64,000 bases of DNA, taken from Deuterostichococcus epilithicus (Eukaryota; Chlorophyta; Trebouxiophyceae; Prasiolales; Stichococcaceae). The DNA is taken from positions 1,736,009 to 1,800,008 of the forward strand of contig JAVTLE010000021.1 in the NCBI GenBank assembly GCA_033439295.1, written 5' to 3'. How positions within the stretch are numbered: position 1 is the stretch's first letter; each line of letters begins with the position of its first letter. Positions 11,596 to 23,100 of this stretch are shown here, one piece after another. The notes under the pieces are model-generated. The model had not been told where the DNA came from. It worked only from the letters and a program-made list of their open reading frames with translations, and did no database searches. The position numbers and the translations under genes were made by a program.

Positions 11596-12277
11596 TGTTA
11601 GCAGGCTGTTCTTGTAAAGCCGCTACAGGAAGCTTCTTGTCACCTCAATGCAATCAGATCAGGAGTCCCATGTCGCCGCTGCTTGGCTCTGCTTGCGCTG
11701 CTGACGGCAGTTGAGTGTAGTCGACTGCACGCGCGATTTGCGACCCTGCTGCACTTTTGTAAGGCAACAGGCTGTAATAAAGAGCCTTTGCTCTAGCTGC
11801 AAAGGGCTGAATGCAGGCAGCCGAAGCAGCAAGCGCAGCCAGCTTCGTTTACGTAATTAGGAGTTCCTCGTGTTTGGAGTCTACAGGGCCCTTTATGTCT
11901 GCGTTTGCGTGATGAAGCACGCGCGCCCCCGGCGCCTGCTGCCACAGTAACTCTTGCAAAGTCATAGAGTCACTGCGGAACAACTCAAACGTGCTCGGCA
12001 TCCACCAGCGGCGCAATTACACTTGCTGCCAGGAAGGCGCCGCGAATTTGTTGCCTGCACCTGCTGGCAGCTGAAATGTTGCATGTGCTGAAGACCTGCT
12101 AGCTTGGAGTGTTTTGGGACGAAGTGCTGCCGACCTCGTATGCAGCCTGACCGGAAAGTCAGCCAGTGCTTCAGCTGCAACGCGTCCGCCCGAGCTGTCA
12201 TGAGCCGGATCGAGCGGTTTTGACACGAAAGTCGCCCGTGATCTGACTAGCTCTGTGGCGACTTGTTCTGTGGCAGA
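11596..12277. promoter_or_regulatory. Divergent intergenic region, SDN / LAZ1-like
   Basis: These 682 nt lie between outward-facing start codons and should hold both promoters and 5' UTRs. It is somewhat less GC-rich than coding DNA. No strong motif, tRNA or ORF with family similarity was recognised. Confidence 0.5.
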
Positions 12278-15200
12278 ATGCTTCATAACGCTGCCACGTA
12301 TATCTTCGGTGGCTTCAGCGCAATCTGTGCTATAGGCCTGGCGACATGGCAGGTGAAATGCTGAGCACAGTGGGGTTCGTCTGCTTGCAAGGCCTGTGCC
12401 GCTGTGGTTTTGTGGTTTAGCGAATTGCCTCCGCTGTTGCAGCACATGGACCGCCGAAGTGGTGGCATCCTTGCTGGTAACCTCACCGCCGCTCTATCTG
12501 TTGCGCAGATCGTCAATCACCTGCAGCACTACACCTCCCCAGTCTTTCAGGTGCCCTCGAGTTTGTGATTGTCGCTGCAATACTCTGAGCAGCAACAACA
12601 GAGACAGTATCCATGGCACGTAGTGAAAAGCTAACCGTACTACGGCGCATGCAGCGGTACATTGTGCGCATCATCTTTATGGTGCCGGTGTACTCGGTCT
12701 GCTCCTTCCTGGCGCTGGTGCTGCCGCACAATGCAGTCTACTTCGAGACCGTCAGAGTCATGTGAGTGCCGGCTGCGGCCAAGTTACCCCTGCACAGCTT
12801 GTCCCAGCTTTGTAGAGCCTGCATGGCACAGGCCAGCGAGTCATGTGTAAATCAGATTCTGAGCGGCCCGTCGAGCACACTGAGACGATGTCGAGGTGAC
12901 CGGCATTGCGTTTTGCTCTGCAGCTATGAGGCCTTCGTCATCTACACCTTTCTGTCGCTGTGCCTGGGCTATGTCGGCGGCCCTGGCGAGGTGGAGGTCA
13001 AGATGAACGGCTTCATGCTGCAGCCATCGTTCTGGCACTGCACCTGTTGCCTGCCAGCGCAGCGGGTGGACGGGCTGTTCGTGCGCCGCTGCAAGCAGGG
13101 CGCCCTGCAGTTCGTGCTGCTGATGCCCATCCTGGGCATCCTGTCAGTCGTTCTGTATGCCACCCACCACTACTCGCCCGGCTACTGGGGACCCGGCGAT
13201 GGGTGAGTGTTTCCGCCGCAACCTGCCGTTGTGATTTCAAAATTTACACCTACCTCTGTTGCTGACATAGAACATCCTCACTTTGCACGGGCCCAGGGGT
13301 GTGCAAGCAGCCATTGGAGCGCATCGTGCTGTGCTACTGCGGTGGTGCTTCGTGTAAGACCATCTGCACTTTCGATCGTGATCAGGGCGGCTGCTGTTCC
13401 GTAAACCCAAGCCGGCGTCGTGTACCGCGCGCCCCGCCCTATCAGCCCCCGCCCTGCGACTGTCTTCCTGCTGTCCTTTGAATGCTGACACAAATATGCT
13501 TCCTTGTAGGTATCTGTACATCACGATCGTGTACAACATCACATACAGCGTGGCGCTCTTTGCGCTGTTCATGTTCTACCTGGGCGCGCACGACCTCCTG
13601 GCGCCCTTCAACCCGCTCATGAAGTTCGTGCTCGTCAAGTCTGTCGTCTTCTTCACCTTCTGGCAGGTGCGCTCCCTGCCACGTCTGCAGGCTCCCTGCC
13701 ATGACAGCAAGCTCACTGTGACGGCCGCGAGCACAATGCAACGGCAGCCGGCAGCCACTTGCTATCTATAGCAGGGACGGACCCCCGGCGCGGGGGCGCC
13801 CGCGCGGGCGCCCCGCGGAGGGGGGCGGGGGGTGGACGACATGGTCCCACCTGCCCGTGGTGCTGCCCCTCTGACCTTCAGTCTTCCGACCTCCAACAAC
13901 CCCCTTTGGCGCTTGCGCGCAGGGCATCCTGATCGCCATCCTGGTGGGCACGGGCGCCATTCGCGTCGCGGAGGACGGCGCCAACCTGCAGAACCTGCTC
14001 ATCTGCCTGGAGATGCTACCCGCGGCGATTGGCATGTTCTACGCCTTCCCCTACACCGAGTACAAGGACGGAGGTGCGAACACTACTACAAGTTGATGGC
14101 GTGCTACCCATGAACTGGGGCAGGAGAAGCTGCCTTTGTCTGCTTGGATGAGCTTGCTGGACAACAGGTGTGGATCAAGGAGTGCCTGCTACATATGCAG
14201 CTGCATTCTTGGGGGCAGTAGGATGGGGGTGGGGGCTCATGACAAGGTGGAGAGGAGTGGCATCAACTTCCCCTGATCACCTTGACCACACCGTTAAGCC
14301 AGCACAGCAGGAGATGTGCGCAGTGTCCAATCCTCCCTGATGCGGGTGCTGCAGGCCCCGGCACGCGGCTGCCAGCCGTCGGCAACGCCATCCACGCCAT
14401 CAGCATCCACGATGTGGCGTCGGACACGGTGCACCAGTTTGCGCCGACGTACAGGGACTACGTGCTGTACTCTGACAACCAGGAAGAGGACGGCGGCGGC
14501 GATGGCAAGGCCGACGCCCCCAAGAAGACCTTCCGGGCAAAGACCTTTGTCCCTGTTGGCGCGGTGCGCTCTGCGCCTTCCAGGCAATGTCAATTAGGTT
14601 TCAAGTCGGAGCGCGGGCGACAGCTGCTGCGGCACCTTTGGCCAGGCCGCCTCGGCTGCTGTGCCGGGCCGTCCTTCTGGCCAATGGCACAGCAACAAGA
14701 GTCACAACTTGGACACTCACCCAACGAGGGTGTCTGCAATGTTGACATCGCATGTCATCGCCTGCCGTCGTACCTCGCGTCTTCACCTCGTGTTCTGTGT
14801 GGCCCGCCTGCAGACGAAGAACGGGGAGAAGCCCAACAGCAGCCTGCTGGACAACATGGAGATGGGCAACGCCGCCTTCTGGGCCAACGGCGACTCTGCT
14901 GCGCCGTCGTCAGAGGGCGCAACGGCCGGAGTCGAGCAGCGCAGCGCGGCGCCTGCCAAAGAGCAACCGGCCGCGGGCAAGGTGCCGCCGGCGGCAGCCG
15001 CAGCAACCAAACAGAGTGAGCATCATTGTCATCGCAGCCTATACTGCTCGGCCCACGACTCCTGGCAGGTGATGATAGTGACTTGTGCAGTGTCCTCCCC
15101 TCGTGCAGCACCCCAACAGCGATTTTCCCCCCGCAGATGGCACAGTCAAGGCGTCAGCCGCGCCCGACCTCACCTACATGAACGACGAGAGCGTAGCGTC

Positions 15201-15303
15201 GAGGGCGGAGGCAGAGCCAGAGGCCGTCCCGCCTCAGCAGCAGCAGCCGCCCCAGCGCAGCGTGAGCGGGGCGCAGGGATCATGGGCGGATGTCGACTTG
15301 TGA
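12278..15303 (+). CDS. LAZ1 / TMEM184-like (OST-alpha family) multispanning membrane protein
   Basis: Exons 12278-12352, 12509-12550, 12655-12761, 12924-13202, 13510-13666, 13923-14073, 14355-14563, 14814-15015 and 15137-15303; 1389 nt, 462 residues, all GT-AG. Family signatures: HLQHYTSPVFQRYIVRIIFM, MVPVYSVCSFLALVLP, then YEAFVIYTFLSLCLGYVGG, CLPAQRVDGLFVRRCKQGAL and LVKSVVFFTFWQGILIAILV. About seven hydrophobic spans fill the first 300 residues. The remaining 160 form a hydrophilic, Ala/Pro/Gln-rich cytosolic tail with the KTFVPVG motif. Arabidopsis LAZ1 homologues sit on the vacuolar membrane and affect brassinosteroid signalling and cell death; the animal OST-alpha branch transports steroids. 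Transport substrate here is unknown. A 22-nt perfect palindrome lies in the intron 13667-13922. Confidence 0.9.
13793..13814. repeat. 22-nt perfect GC palindrome inside LAZ1-like intron 5
   Basis: The two halves, GGGGCGCCCGC and GCGGGCGCCCC, are exact reverse complements with no spacer. It is embedded in an almost pure G/C stretch from about 13781 to 13832, within the 13667-13922 intron. It could fold into a hairpin or a G-rich structure in the pre-mRNA; function is unknown. Confidence 0.85.
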
Positions 15304-15820
15304 TGCGTGATGGTCACACAACCAGCTGTCATGAAGCAGCCTCTGTCTGTCTGCCCTGGTTCCAGGCCAGAACGCCGTGTCGCTTTCAGAAACGACTAGA
15401 TAGCAGCTGTGTTCACGTGAGATCGCAAGCCACCGGCACAGATTAGGTGTGTAGCTCATTTGAGGTGGAAGAGTATGAGATGGGGATGTGGAAAGATCTT
15501 TTATTCAACTAGTGTGCTCGCCATGGTGCTGACAGCGGAGCTGCCTCTTGAAAGAAGCTGCTCCAACGACATGCCAGCAGCCGATGCAAGAAGTGGCGGT
15601 GGCCCTGGTAAGCCTGGTGGCTGGCTCCCCTGACTACAACTGTCGCAATTGCCCCGTGCACATAGCGTGACGAAACGTCTGTCATGACCTTCACATTCCA
15701 CGAGATCGACCCTTGGTCGAAAGTTTCCGCAGTTCATCAGGCAGTGCAACCCAGGCGGACTGCTTGTGTTGCATGCACTCTCTGTGACGATGACCCAATC
15801 CAAATGTCCCTTGACCTGCT
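15304..15820. other. Convergent intergenic: LAZ1-like and MPP-beta 3' flanks
   Basis: 517 nt between two facing stop codons. It must carry both 3' UTRs. No TGTAA motif, coding similarity or repeat was recognised. Confidence 0.5.
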
Positions 15821-18800
15821 TCAGTACCTCAGCCAGTATGTGCGCCTCCGGAACCTGCGCATGGAGATATTACGCACATCAGCACCCGGTCAGCCATTGC
15901 ACACCATTGTGAGCCGACCGGTTTGGGTGCAGCAGTTGGATGCAGCCGCATTCCAGGCAAAAGGAGGCAGCGTCTGGCAGCATGAACTCGGCCAATCATC
16001 GCAAAGCTTGCTGAACAGGTGTGGGAAATAGTTGAACAAAACAAAGTCAGGCGCGGCGCACCAGTTGTAGTCTGGGAGGTTCTGCACGTCGCCCATGGCG
16101 GCGATGGCGACGTCCTGGTCGTAAATGACGCGCTCGGCGACCGCCTTGATGGTCTCCGCCGTCACCGCGTCCAGGCGCGCAAAGATCTCCGCCTTGGGCA
16201 CCCGGCGGCCGTGCACCAGCAGCCCCCGGCCAATGTCCTCCGCCACGGCTGCGGCGAGGTGACCAGCTTTCAGACGGATCAAAAAGGCTGCTGGGCATAT
16301 TGCAGGGGTGCAAGGCGATGCACCATGCAATGAGTACCCGCTGAATGGGGGGTTCACAGGGCCGCGCAGCCAGCCAGCGCCAGCAGATTGCCAAGGCCTT
16401 CACATGTCACGGATGGTCAACAGGCAGCCCTACAGCCTCCGATCAGTAGCGCTCACCGCCAGACCCGTCAATGCTGAACAAGATGGAGGACTTGAGCTGG
16501 TTGCGGGCGCGCGTCACATCCTCCTCGGACACCTCGTACACCAGCTTCGTCACCTACTCGCACGCACAGCAATCAAGGGGCATGGCTGCAGTCACCCCTG
16601 AGGTCACGTCCCGCCCTTGGAGATTGACGTTCAATGGCCAAGCGCCGAAAGCAGCATTAGACACTCACACTGGCTGCCATGGGTGGCGGACTGGTCGCAC
16701 GAATGTTCAACGGCATACCCTGGAGCCCACAGGCACAGCAGCCATGCAGCAGCGGTTCGTTTTGGAGGCCTTTCTGGCTCAGAGCATCACCTCGTGCATG
16801 ATGGCCCACGCCAGGTCGTCGATGTGGCCACCCTTCTCCGCAGTGGCGATCACGCCAAACAGCCCGGTGTCGTGGTAGTTGGTGTTAAATGCCGTGTACG
16901 AATTACACAGGTTGTTTGCCGCCACCGTCTGCGCCAGCGCTGCAGGGCCAAGCAGGAGTAGTGGGTCACGTCAGTGCAGCATCTTCCCACTGCAGGCGCC
17001 ACTCGTTTGCTGACCATGGGCTCAAGGGCACTGGCTGCCTCCAGCATGGCAGGGCGCGCCCTCCGAGGAAAGGGGGCCAGCAGAGTGTGTGGATCTCGAG
17101 GCAATCACAGCTTGACTGGGCGGCTGCTGCTACAGCAACACAGCTCGGTGATTGCAGGGGCCGGCCGTTTGGGGCCACTGCCTGCAGGTCATGTGCAAAA
17201 GGCACGCACGTGACGCCATGTTGGCGCCGGCGCCGGCGGACTTGTTCCAGCCGCCCAGCAGCTGCTGCATGATCATGAGCGGGATGGAGTCGGCGTCCGC
17301 CCACGACACGCCCTTGAACGCCACCGCAAAGTGCAGCAGCGGCATGTCCGGATCCCGGATGCGCACGTCCGAGCCGGTGAAGTAGGACGGCTCCTGTTGG
17401 GGTCACGAAAGGAGTTGCGACACATGGTTTTGAGTCAAGACATGAGTGGCGAGTCTCGTGTTGAGGACGCAGTAGAGTCCCTTGCGACATGCTTGCCGGA
17501 GCCGGCTGCTTGCCGCTGTGGCATGCTGCCTTGCGAAGTCGCCTATTCAAGACCAAGGCTGCACTCCTGCAAACTGAGCAGCAGCCTGGGCAGAGGCTGC
17601 TGCCCCGTCATCCTTTCAGAGGCAGCATGTCATGTCCGTCTGCAGTACCCCCCCTGCCGAGTGACCCTATACTCTGAGACGCACTGCGCCCAGGTGGCGC
17701 CACACCTTGGCGACCAGGTCGTAGGCGGTGGTGGGGTCGGAGGACAGGCTGCTGAAGGCCTTCTCCGACAGCTGCACCAGCTCATCGTGGTCGACCGCCC
17801 CTGCCGCCGCCACCACCTGCCGCCAGCCGGGCACCCTACTTCAGGCTTGACGCTTGGCTTTTCGCTGAAATGTGACATCATCCTTGAGTGTTGCCAACCG
17901 CAAACCTTGACGCTGCCTTCTCTGCTTGGCTGCCACCGATGTTAAGCCCAGCCGCACATTTGCAAAGTATGTGATGTTTCACATCTTGAGCAGCATGCGT
18001 GAGGGAGGCAGACGGCACCATGCGCGGCGCGGTATAGTTGGCGGCGATGTAGTCAGCGAGGTCGCCGCGTGTGAGGCGCCGGATGTTGTCGGCCGGGCCC
18101 AGGATGGTGCGCCCCAGCGGCGTGTTCTGGAAGGCCGTCGCGTGCAGGTGGTCGAAGATGACCTCCTCCGGGATGCCCTCAACCTACGAGCAGGCAGGGA
18201 GAGGTCGATACACCAAGCTCCGTTGCATTGTCGATATGTGAACACCAGCAAGTACGGCGACAGCTTCAAAGCCCCAATGCAATGCAGCGGCGCAGGCTCA
18301 AGGCATGCAGAGACAGGCCGGCATGAGACATGCCGGCTTATGCACTGAACAATGAGTGAGTTCAGTGTAAAAGCTCTGGCTGGGCTCTTATGCATGGCAA
18401 CCAGGTAGCTTGAGAATTACAAGACAGAATGGCAGGAGAGCAGTGGCCACAGACCTCCTGCATCTCCCGCAGAATGACAGAGCGCTCGCGCTCAATGGCG
18501 TCCTCGCTCAGGTGCGAGTTCTGGATGATGTCTGACAGGATGTTGACTGCCTTCGGCACATCCTTCTTGAACACCTGCTCGGCAATGCACGATGCTGTCA
18601 ACGATATGTCAGCGAGCAGTGCCTGAGACAGATCTGCGTCGCACTTCTGTCGAGCATTGGACCCGAGTGTTGGCTGCGTCTGCAGTCTGTGAGCCAGCCC
18701 GAGGCAGCCATGCAACAGGCTTCGCACGCATGAGTGGCCTGTCGTGCGCAGCGCACAAAGGGTGCTGTTGCCGCACATCCACTCGGTGCAACACGCTACC

Positions 18801-19715
18801 ACAAGACGCACCTTGGCATGGTAGCATGTCTGCTCGCGCGACGTGTATGCATTAAGGTGCCCGCCCATGTCCTCGATCTCCAGCTCCAGCTCCTTGGAGT
18901 TCCGCGACTGCAGCCGAATTATCGATCGACTTTACGGACTGTGCTTGCATACACTGGCGGGCGGTGTGCGGCCTCGCAGGCAGCAAAACCCTTCACTCTC
19001 ACACCATGGGCAGCTGCTGCTGTTGCACGAGCCTGTTGAGGTGTATCGATGTAGCAATTCGCATGGTCAAAACTGGAGCCTATACATGCGTCCTGTCACC
19101 GGGACTTTGGCAGGCTGCGCACGAGTTTCTCACCCGCGTGCCCTTGAAGGCCATGTGCTCCAGGAAGTGCGCGCTACCGTTGTTCGCCTCCGTCTCATAG
19201 CGGCTGCCGGCATCGATCCACACGCCCACCGTGGCCGTTTCCGCAAACGGCGTTGTCTCAGTGCCCACACGCAGACCGTTGCTCAGCTGCGTCACCTGTT
19301 GCGAAGCAGCGCCACACACCTCCGTAGTCAAGTGAGCCCCTAAGCTGGCTGCCGGCGACGACAAAAAAGCAGGTGTGGACCCCTTTCTAGTTCCTCTGCA
19401 GCTCACCAGCCAACCGGAAACGAGACATCAAAGGTTGATAGCACGATGCAGATGCAGAGAACAGGGAGGTTGTCCACTTCCCTGCGACCGCCGGCATTTG
19501 ACTTCTGTCAATCGCACCTGCGTGGCTGGGATGCTGCCTAGCAAGTTGGCGTACGAGTATGGCTGCGGGACCGGGGTTGCATATCGCAGGAATGGCGACT
19601 CATCGGCCACAGCGACCTCGTTAGCGACAGCAGCGAAGGCGCGGGTCTGGCATGCGCCCGGAGCAACGGCCTGGAAGCGCGCCAGGCGCGAGCTGGCCTT
19701 GAGAACCCGCTGCAT
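15821..19715 (-). CDS. MPPB: Mitochondrial processing peptidase, beta subunit
   Basis: Eleven exons: 19518-19715, 19134-19295, 18812-18907, 18455-18574, 18019-18183, 17706-17816, 17210-17393, 16791-16939, 16457-16553, 16062-16248 and 15821-15854; 1503 nt, 500 residues, all GT-AG. The N terminus [15 protein letters not shown] is a mitochondrial presequence. The inverted zinc site HFLEH sits near residue 109, inside [16 protein letters not shown], and the distal zinc-ligand glutamate lies in [13 protein letters not shown]. Other landmarks: [51 protein letters not shown] and the C-terminal RRRTYWLRY. It cleaves presequences of imported mitochondrial proteins; in plants the same subunit is the core protein of the bc1 complex, so a dual role is likely. 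Head-to-head with the MUT9-like kinase (427 nt). Confidence 0.96.
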
Positions 19716-20142
19716 GTTTGGTGACCTGACAAAGCACCCAGGCCGCTTGCCAGATGGGGGCGAGACCGCGCGGCTTCTCAGCAGCACTGCCTGAGACCCG
19801 GCAAGCCCATCAACGGGACCAGCTGCGGCACTAGTATTGCAAATATGCAGCAAGCATGCACGCCAGATCGCGCAAACCTGAAAAGGGTACAGGGGGACGG
19901 AGGATGAGGGGGAAATCTCGCTTCGGGGTTCCATTAGGCGTGATCAAGTGGTACAATCGCCCCCAATCGGCAGTGCTCGTGTCGGAGCGCAATCATAAAT
20001 TGGATACTTGTTGTGCTGTTCTACAGCGTTCTGTACCGTGTTGCGGCTTCAGCGACTGCGAAGGCGGGCAGAAAGTCCCAATAGCCGCCTGATGGGAGGC
20101 AGCGCGCGCTGAGGATGGTCACACGGTCGCTGACGCTCCAGA
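19716..20142. promoter_or_regulatory. Divergent promoter region, MPP-beta / MUT9-like kinase
   Basis: 427 nt between two outward-facing genes. It must hold both promoters and the 5' UTR of the kinase, whose first coding base is at 20143 if the split-start model is right. No specific motif is called. Confidence 0.5.
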
Positions 20143-23100
20143 AGTGAGCACTTGAATGCCAACTGTAACCAACATGCGCCCGATTCACGCCAGCTGATCA
20201 GAGTCTTTGCGTTTGACGCCTCGTTTGACTCCCACAAATCTGCTGGCTGCAGTGCCTCCCAAAACGCGGGCTGCTAAGGCGAAGCAAACCACAAAGGCTG
20301 ACAAAAAGCCAGCAGCAGCGGGCGTCGGAGGGGCGCGGGCGGGCAGAGGCGGAGGCGCAGCGGGTGGGCGAGGCCGTGGCGCCAGGGCAGCAGCAGCGCC
20401 CGCAGCCAGGGCCGGATCGCCGCGGCAGACGCGAGCAGCGGGTGCGGATCGGACTGGAGGCGCAGCAGGCGCAGCAGCAGCAGCAGACGCCGGTGAGCCG
20501 GCCCAGCCGGCCGGTAACAAGCACCTGATGGCAGCCGCGGCGCCGCCAGCCGCGGAGATGGTGGGCCAGGAGGCCGCAACCGACCCGAAAGATGGGCCTG
20601 CTGACGAGAAGGCCAAGGAGGAGGAGGCCAGCACGGCGCCCCTGCCCGAGAAGGTGCGCAATATACTTGCCTCATACGCTGGAAATCGCCACAAGTATGC
20701 ACTCGTGGGCCGAGGCAGCCACTGCACCAGACGAGGCGATTCAAGTTCTGGACATGCTGCGGTGCTGCTCATACAAATTCGCAACACTCTGAGCTGCCAT
20801 GCCTCGCTGTCCGCGACACAAAATGTTTGGGCCCAAAGCCTGCCCATTCTCGGTGCGCAGTGCCAAGTGGGCGGCTCGCCGGTGTACGTCCTGGAGCGCA
20901 AGCTCGGCAAGGGCGGCTTCGGGCAGGTGTATGTGGGGCGAAGGACGACGCCCACGACGGCCAAGGAGGGCCCCACAGCCAACTACGTGAGTCTGCAGCC
21001 ATGCTTTGCTTCGCAATGCGCATGGCAGCAAGCGTATGAGCATCCAATGCTGTCCTGCGGGCACAGCCCGTCATCACCTCGTGCGCATTCATGGTGCAGG
21101 TGGCGCTGAAGTTTGAGCACAGGAGCAGCAAGGGCTGCAATTATGGCCCGCCCTACGAGTGGTCTGTGTACACGTGAGTCCTCTGCAAGGCCGACGTTTC
21201 GGGTGCAGAGCGCCATGAGAACATACAAGAGTCAAATCATCCAAATCCAACACCGACACTCTTTCCCTGTCGAAGGGCGATTGACTCGCCATCATCTTGC
21301 AGGACGCTGGGCGGCATTCATGGCATCCCGCGCGTGCACTTTAAAGGGCGGCAGGGGGATTACTACATCATGGTGTGTACCTGCTAGTGTCCCCTTGCAT
21401 CCCTACCTGGTCGTGCCGCTTGTCCTGCACCCCTGGATGCATCCTTGTGGCCGACAAGACAGTGCAGGAGAGTAGATCTGTGACCTCTGTCCGTCGGAGA
21501 CCACCCCCGAGAGGTGTATCGGCACTCAAAGGCACGTTGGCTCAAGAGAGGCAAACCTGTCACGCGCAGGTCATGGACATGCTGGGGCCCAGCCTGTGGG
21601 ACGTGTGGAACTCGCAAGGGCAGGTCATGTCACAGGAGATGGTGGCTTGCATCGCCGTCGAGGCTCTGGCCATTCTGGAGAAGCTGCATGCCAAGGGGTG
21701 AGCTTGCCTTTGAGAATGCCGCTGTACAAACTGCGCTGGTGCCGCGCTGCCATTGGGAGAGGGAGCTGCCTGCTGCTCCACGTCGTTGCGTCATCATAAG
21801 GCAGTGGCCGTGATTGGTTCGCTGCTTGCCAAGGTAAAACGAATGAGAATGAGGATCCGAGCGACCTGTGCTTTGTGCAGGTATGTGCACGGGGATGTGA
21901 AGCCGGAGAACTTCCTTTTGGGGCAGCAGGGCAGCGCCACAGAGAAGAAGCTGTGGCTTGTGGACCTCGGCCTCGGTGAGGACCTCCCGCCTGAACCTTG
22001 TGCTCGGCTGCTGACCCTGGGCGCCTTGTTGCTGCCAGCCTGCCGCAGTGTGTCCTTGGCATCTTTGTGTCCCCGCTGGACTGCTTCTGAAACCCCTGTC
22101 TTCACGCCTGCGCAACACACATGGCACGAGTGCCAGTGCTGATTCGACGCTGGTGCTCTGCGGCACAGCCACCCGGTGGCGGGACTCGATATGCGGCACG
22201 CATGTTGAGTACGACCAGCGACCAGACGTCTTCAGGCGCGGCCGCGGCACGCTTCAACCAGTCCCGTCGCACCCCATTCACAAATCCTCACCCTTCAGGC
22301 TTTTGCTTCTGCGAACCTCTGCTAAGAGACAGTCACAGAGCACAATGGCTTGTGCAGGGGCACGGTGCGGTATGCGAGCGTGCATGCGCACCTGGGCCGC
22401 ACAGCCAGCAGGCGCGACGACCTCGAGTCGCTGGCCTACACGCTGCTATTCCTGCTCAAGGGCCGCCTCCCCTGGCAGGGCTACACGGTGCGCAGCAGCG
22501 TGTGGCTGATGGGAAACCAGCCGGGAAGTCGTTTTGGGTTGTGGATCCGCCCGGGGTTTGGAGGCTGGTTTGTGCAGCCGCATGCCTGATGCAGCGGACC
22601 GGTCAAGCGCCACCATGCTGGCAGCGTGTTTCCAGCGAAGGTGCTCTTCAGCCTCCCAGTGTGTCCCGCTGCGCAGGGCGACAACAAGGGCTTCCTGGTC
22701 TGCAAAAAGAAGATGGCAACGTCTGCAGAGCTGCTGTGCCGCTACACGCCGCCAGCCTTCCGGCAGGTGCACCGCCGATGCCCCTCGATTGCCATGCCCC
22801 CTAGCTCTAAACGCGACCAGCAGAACACCTCTGTGCCGCCATCCTGCTGCTGGTGCCAGTGCAAGTGCGCGGGCTCTCGATCCAGGCTCTCAACACATCT
22901 ACCAGACCTTCTGCTCTGCTGACACTCAGGCAGCCCTCCGCTCACCCTCTGATCCCGCTGTGCCGTGCTGCCGCAGTTTGCAGAGGCAGTGGTCAACCTG
23001 AAGTTTGACGAGGAGCCCAAGTACCAGGCCTTCATGGCGATCTTCGACCCGCTGTGCGGGCCCAACCCCCAGCGGCCCATCCTCACCGAGGGCCAAACCA

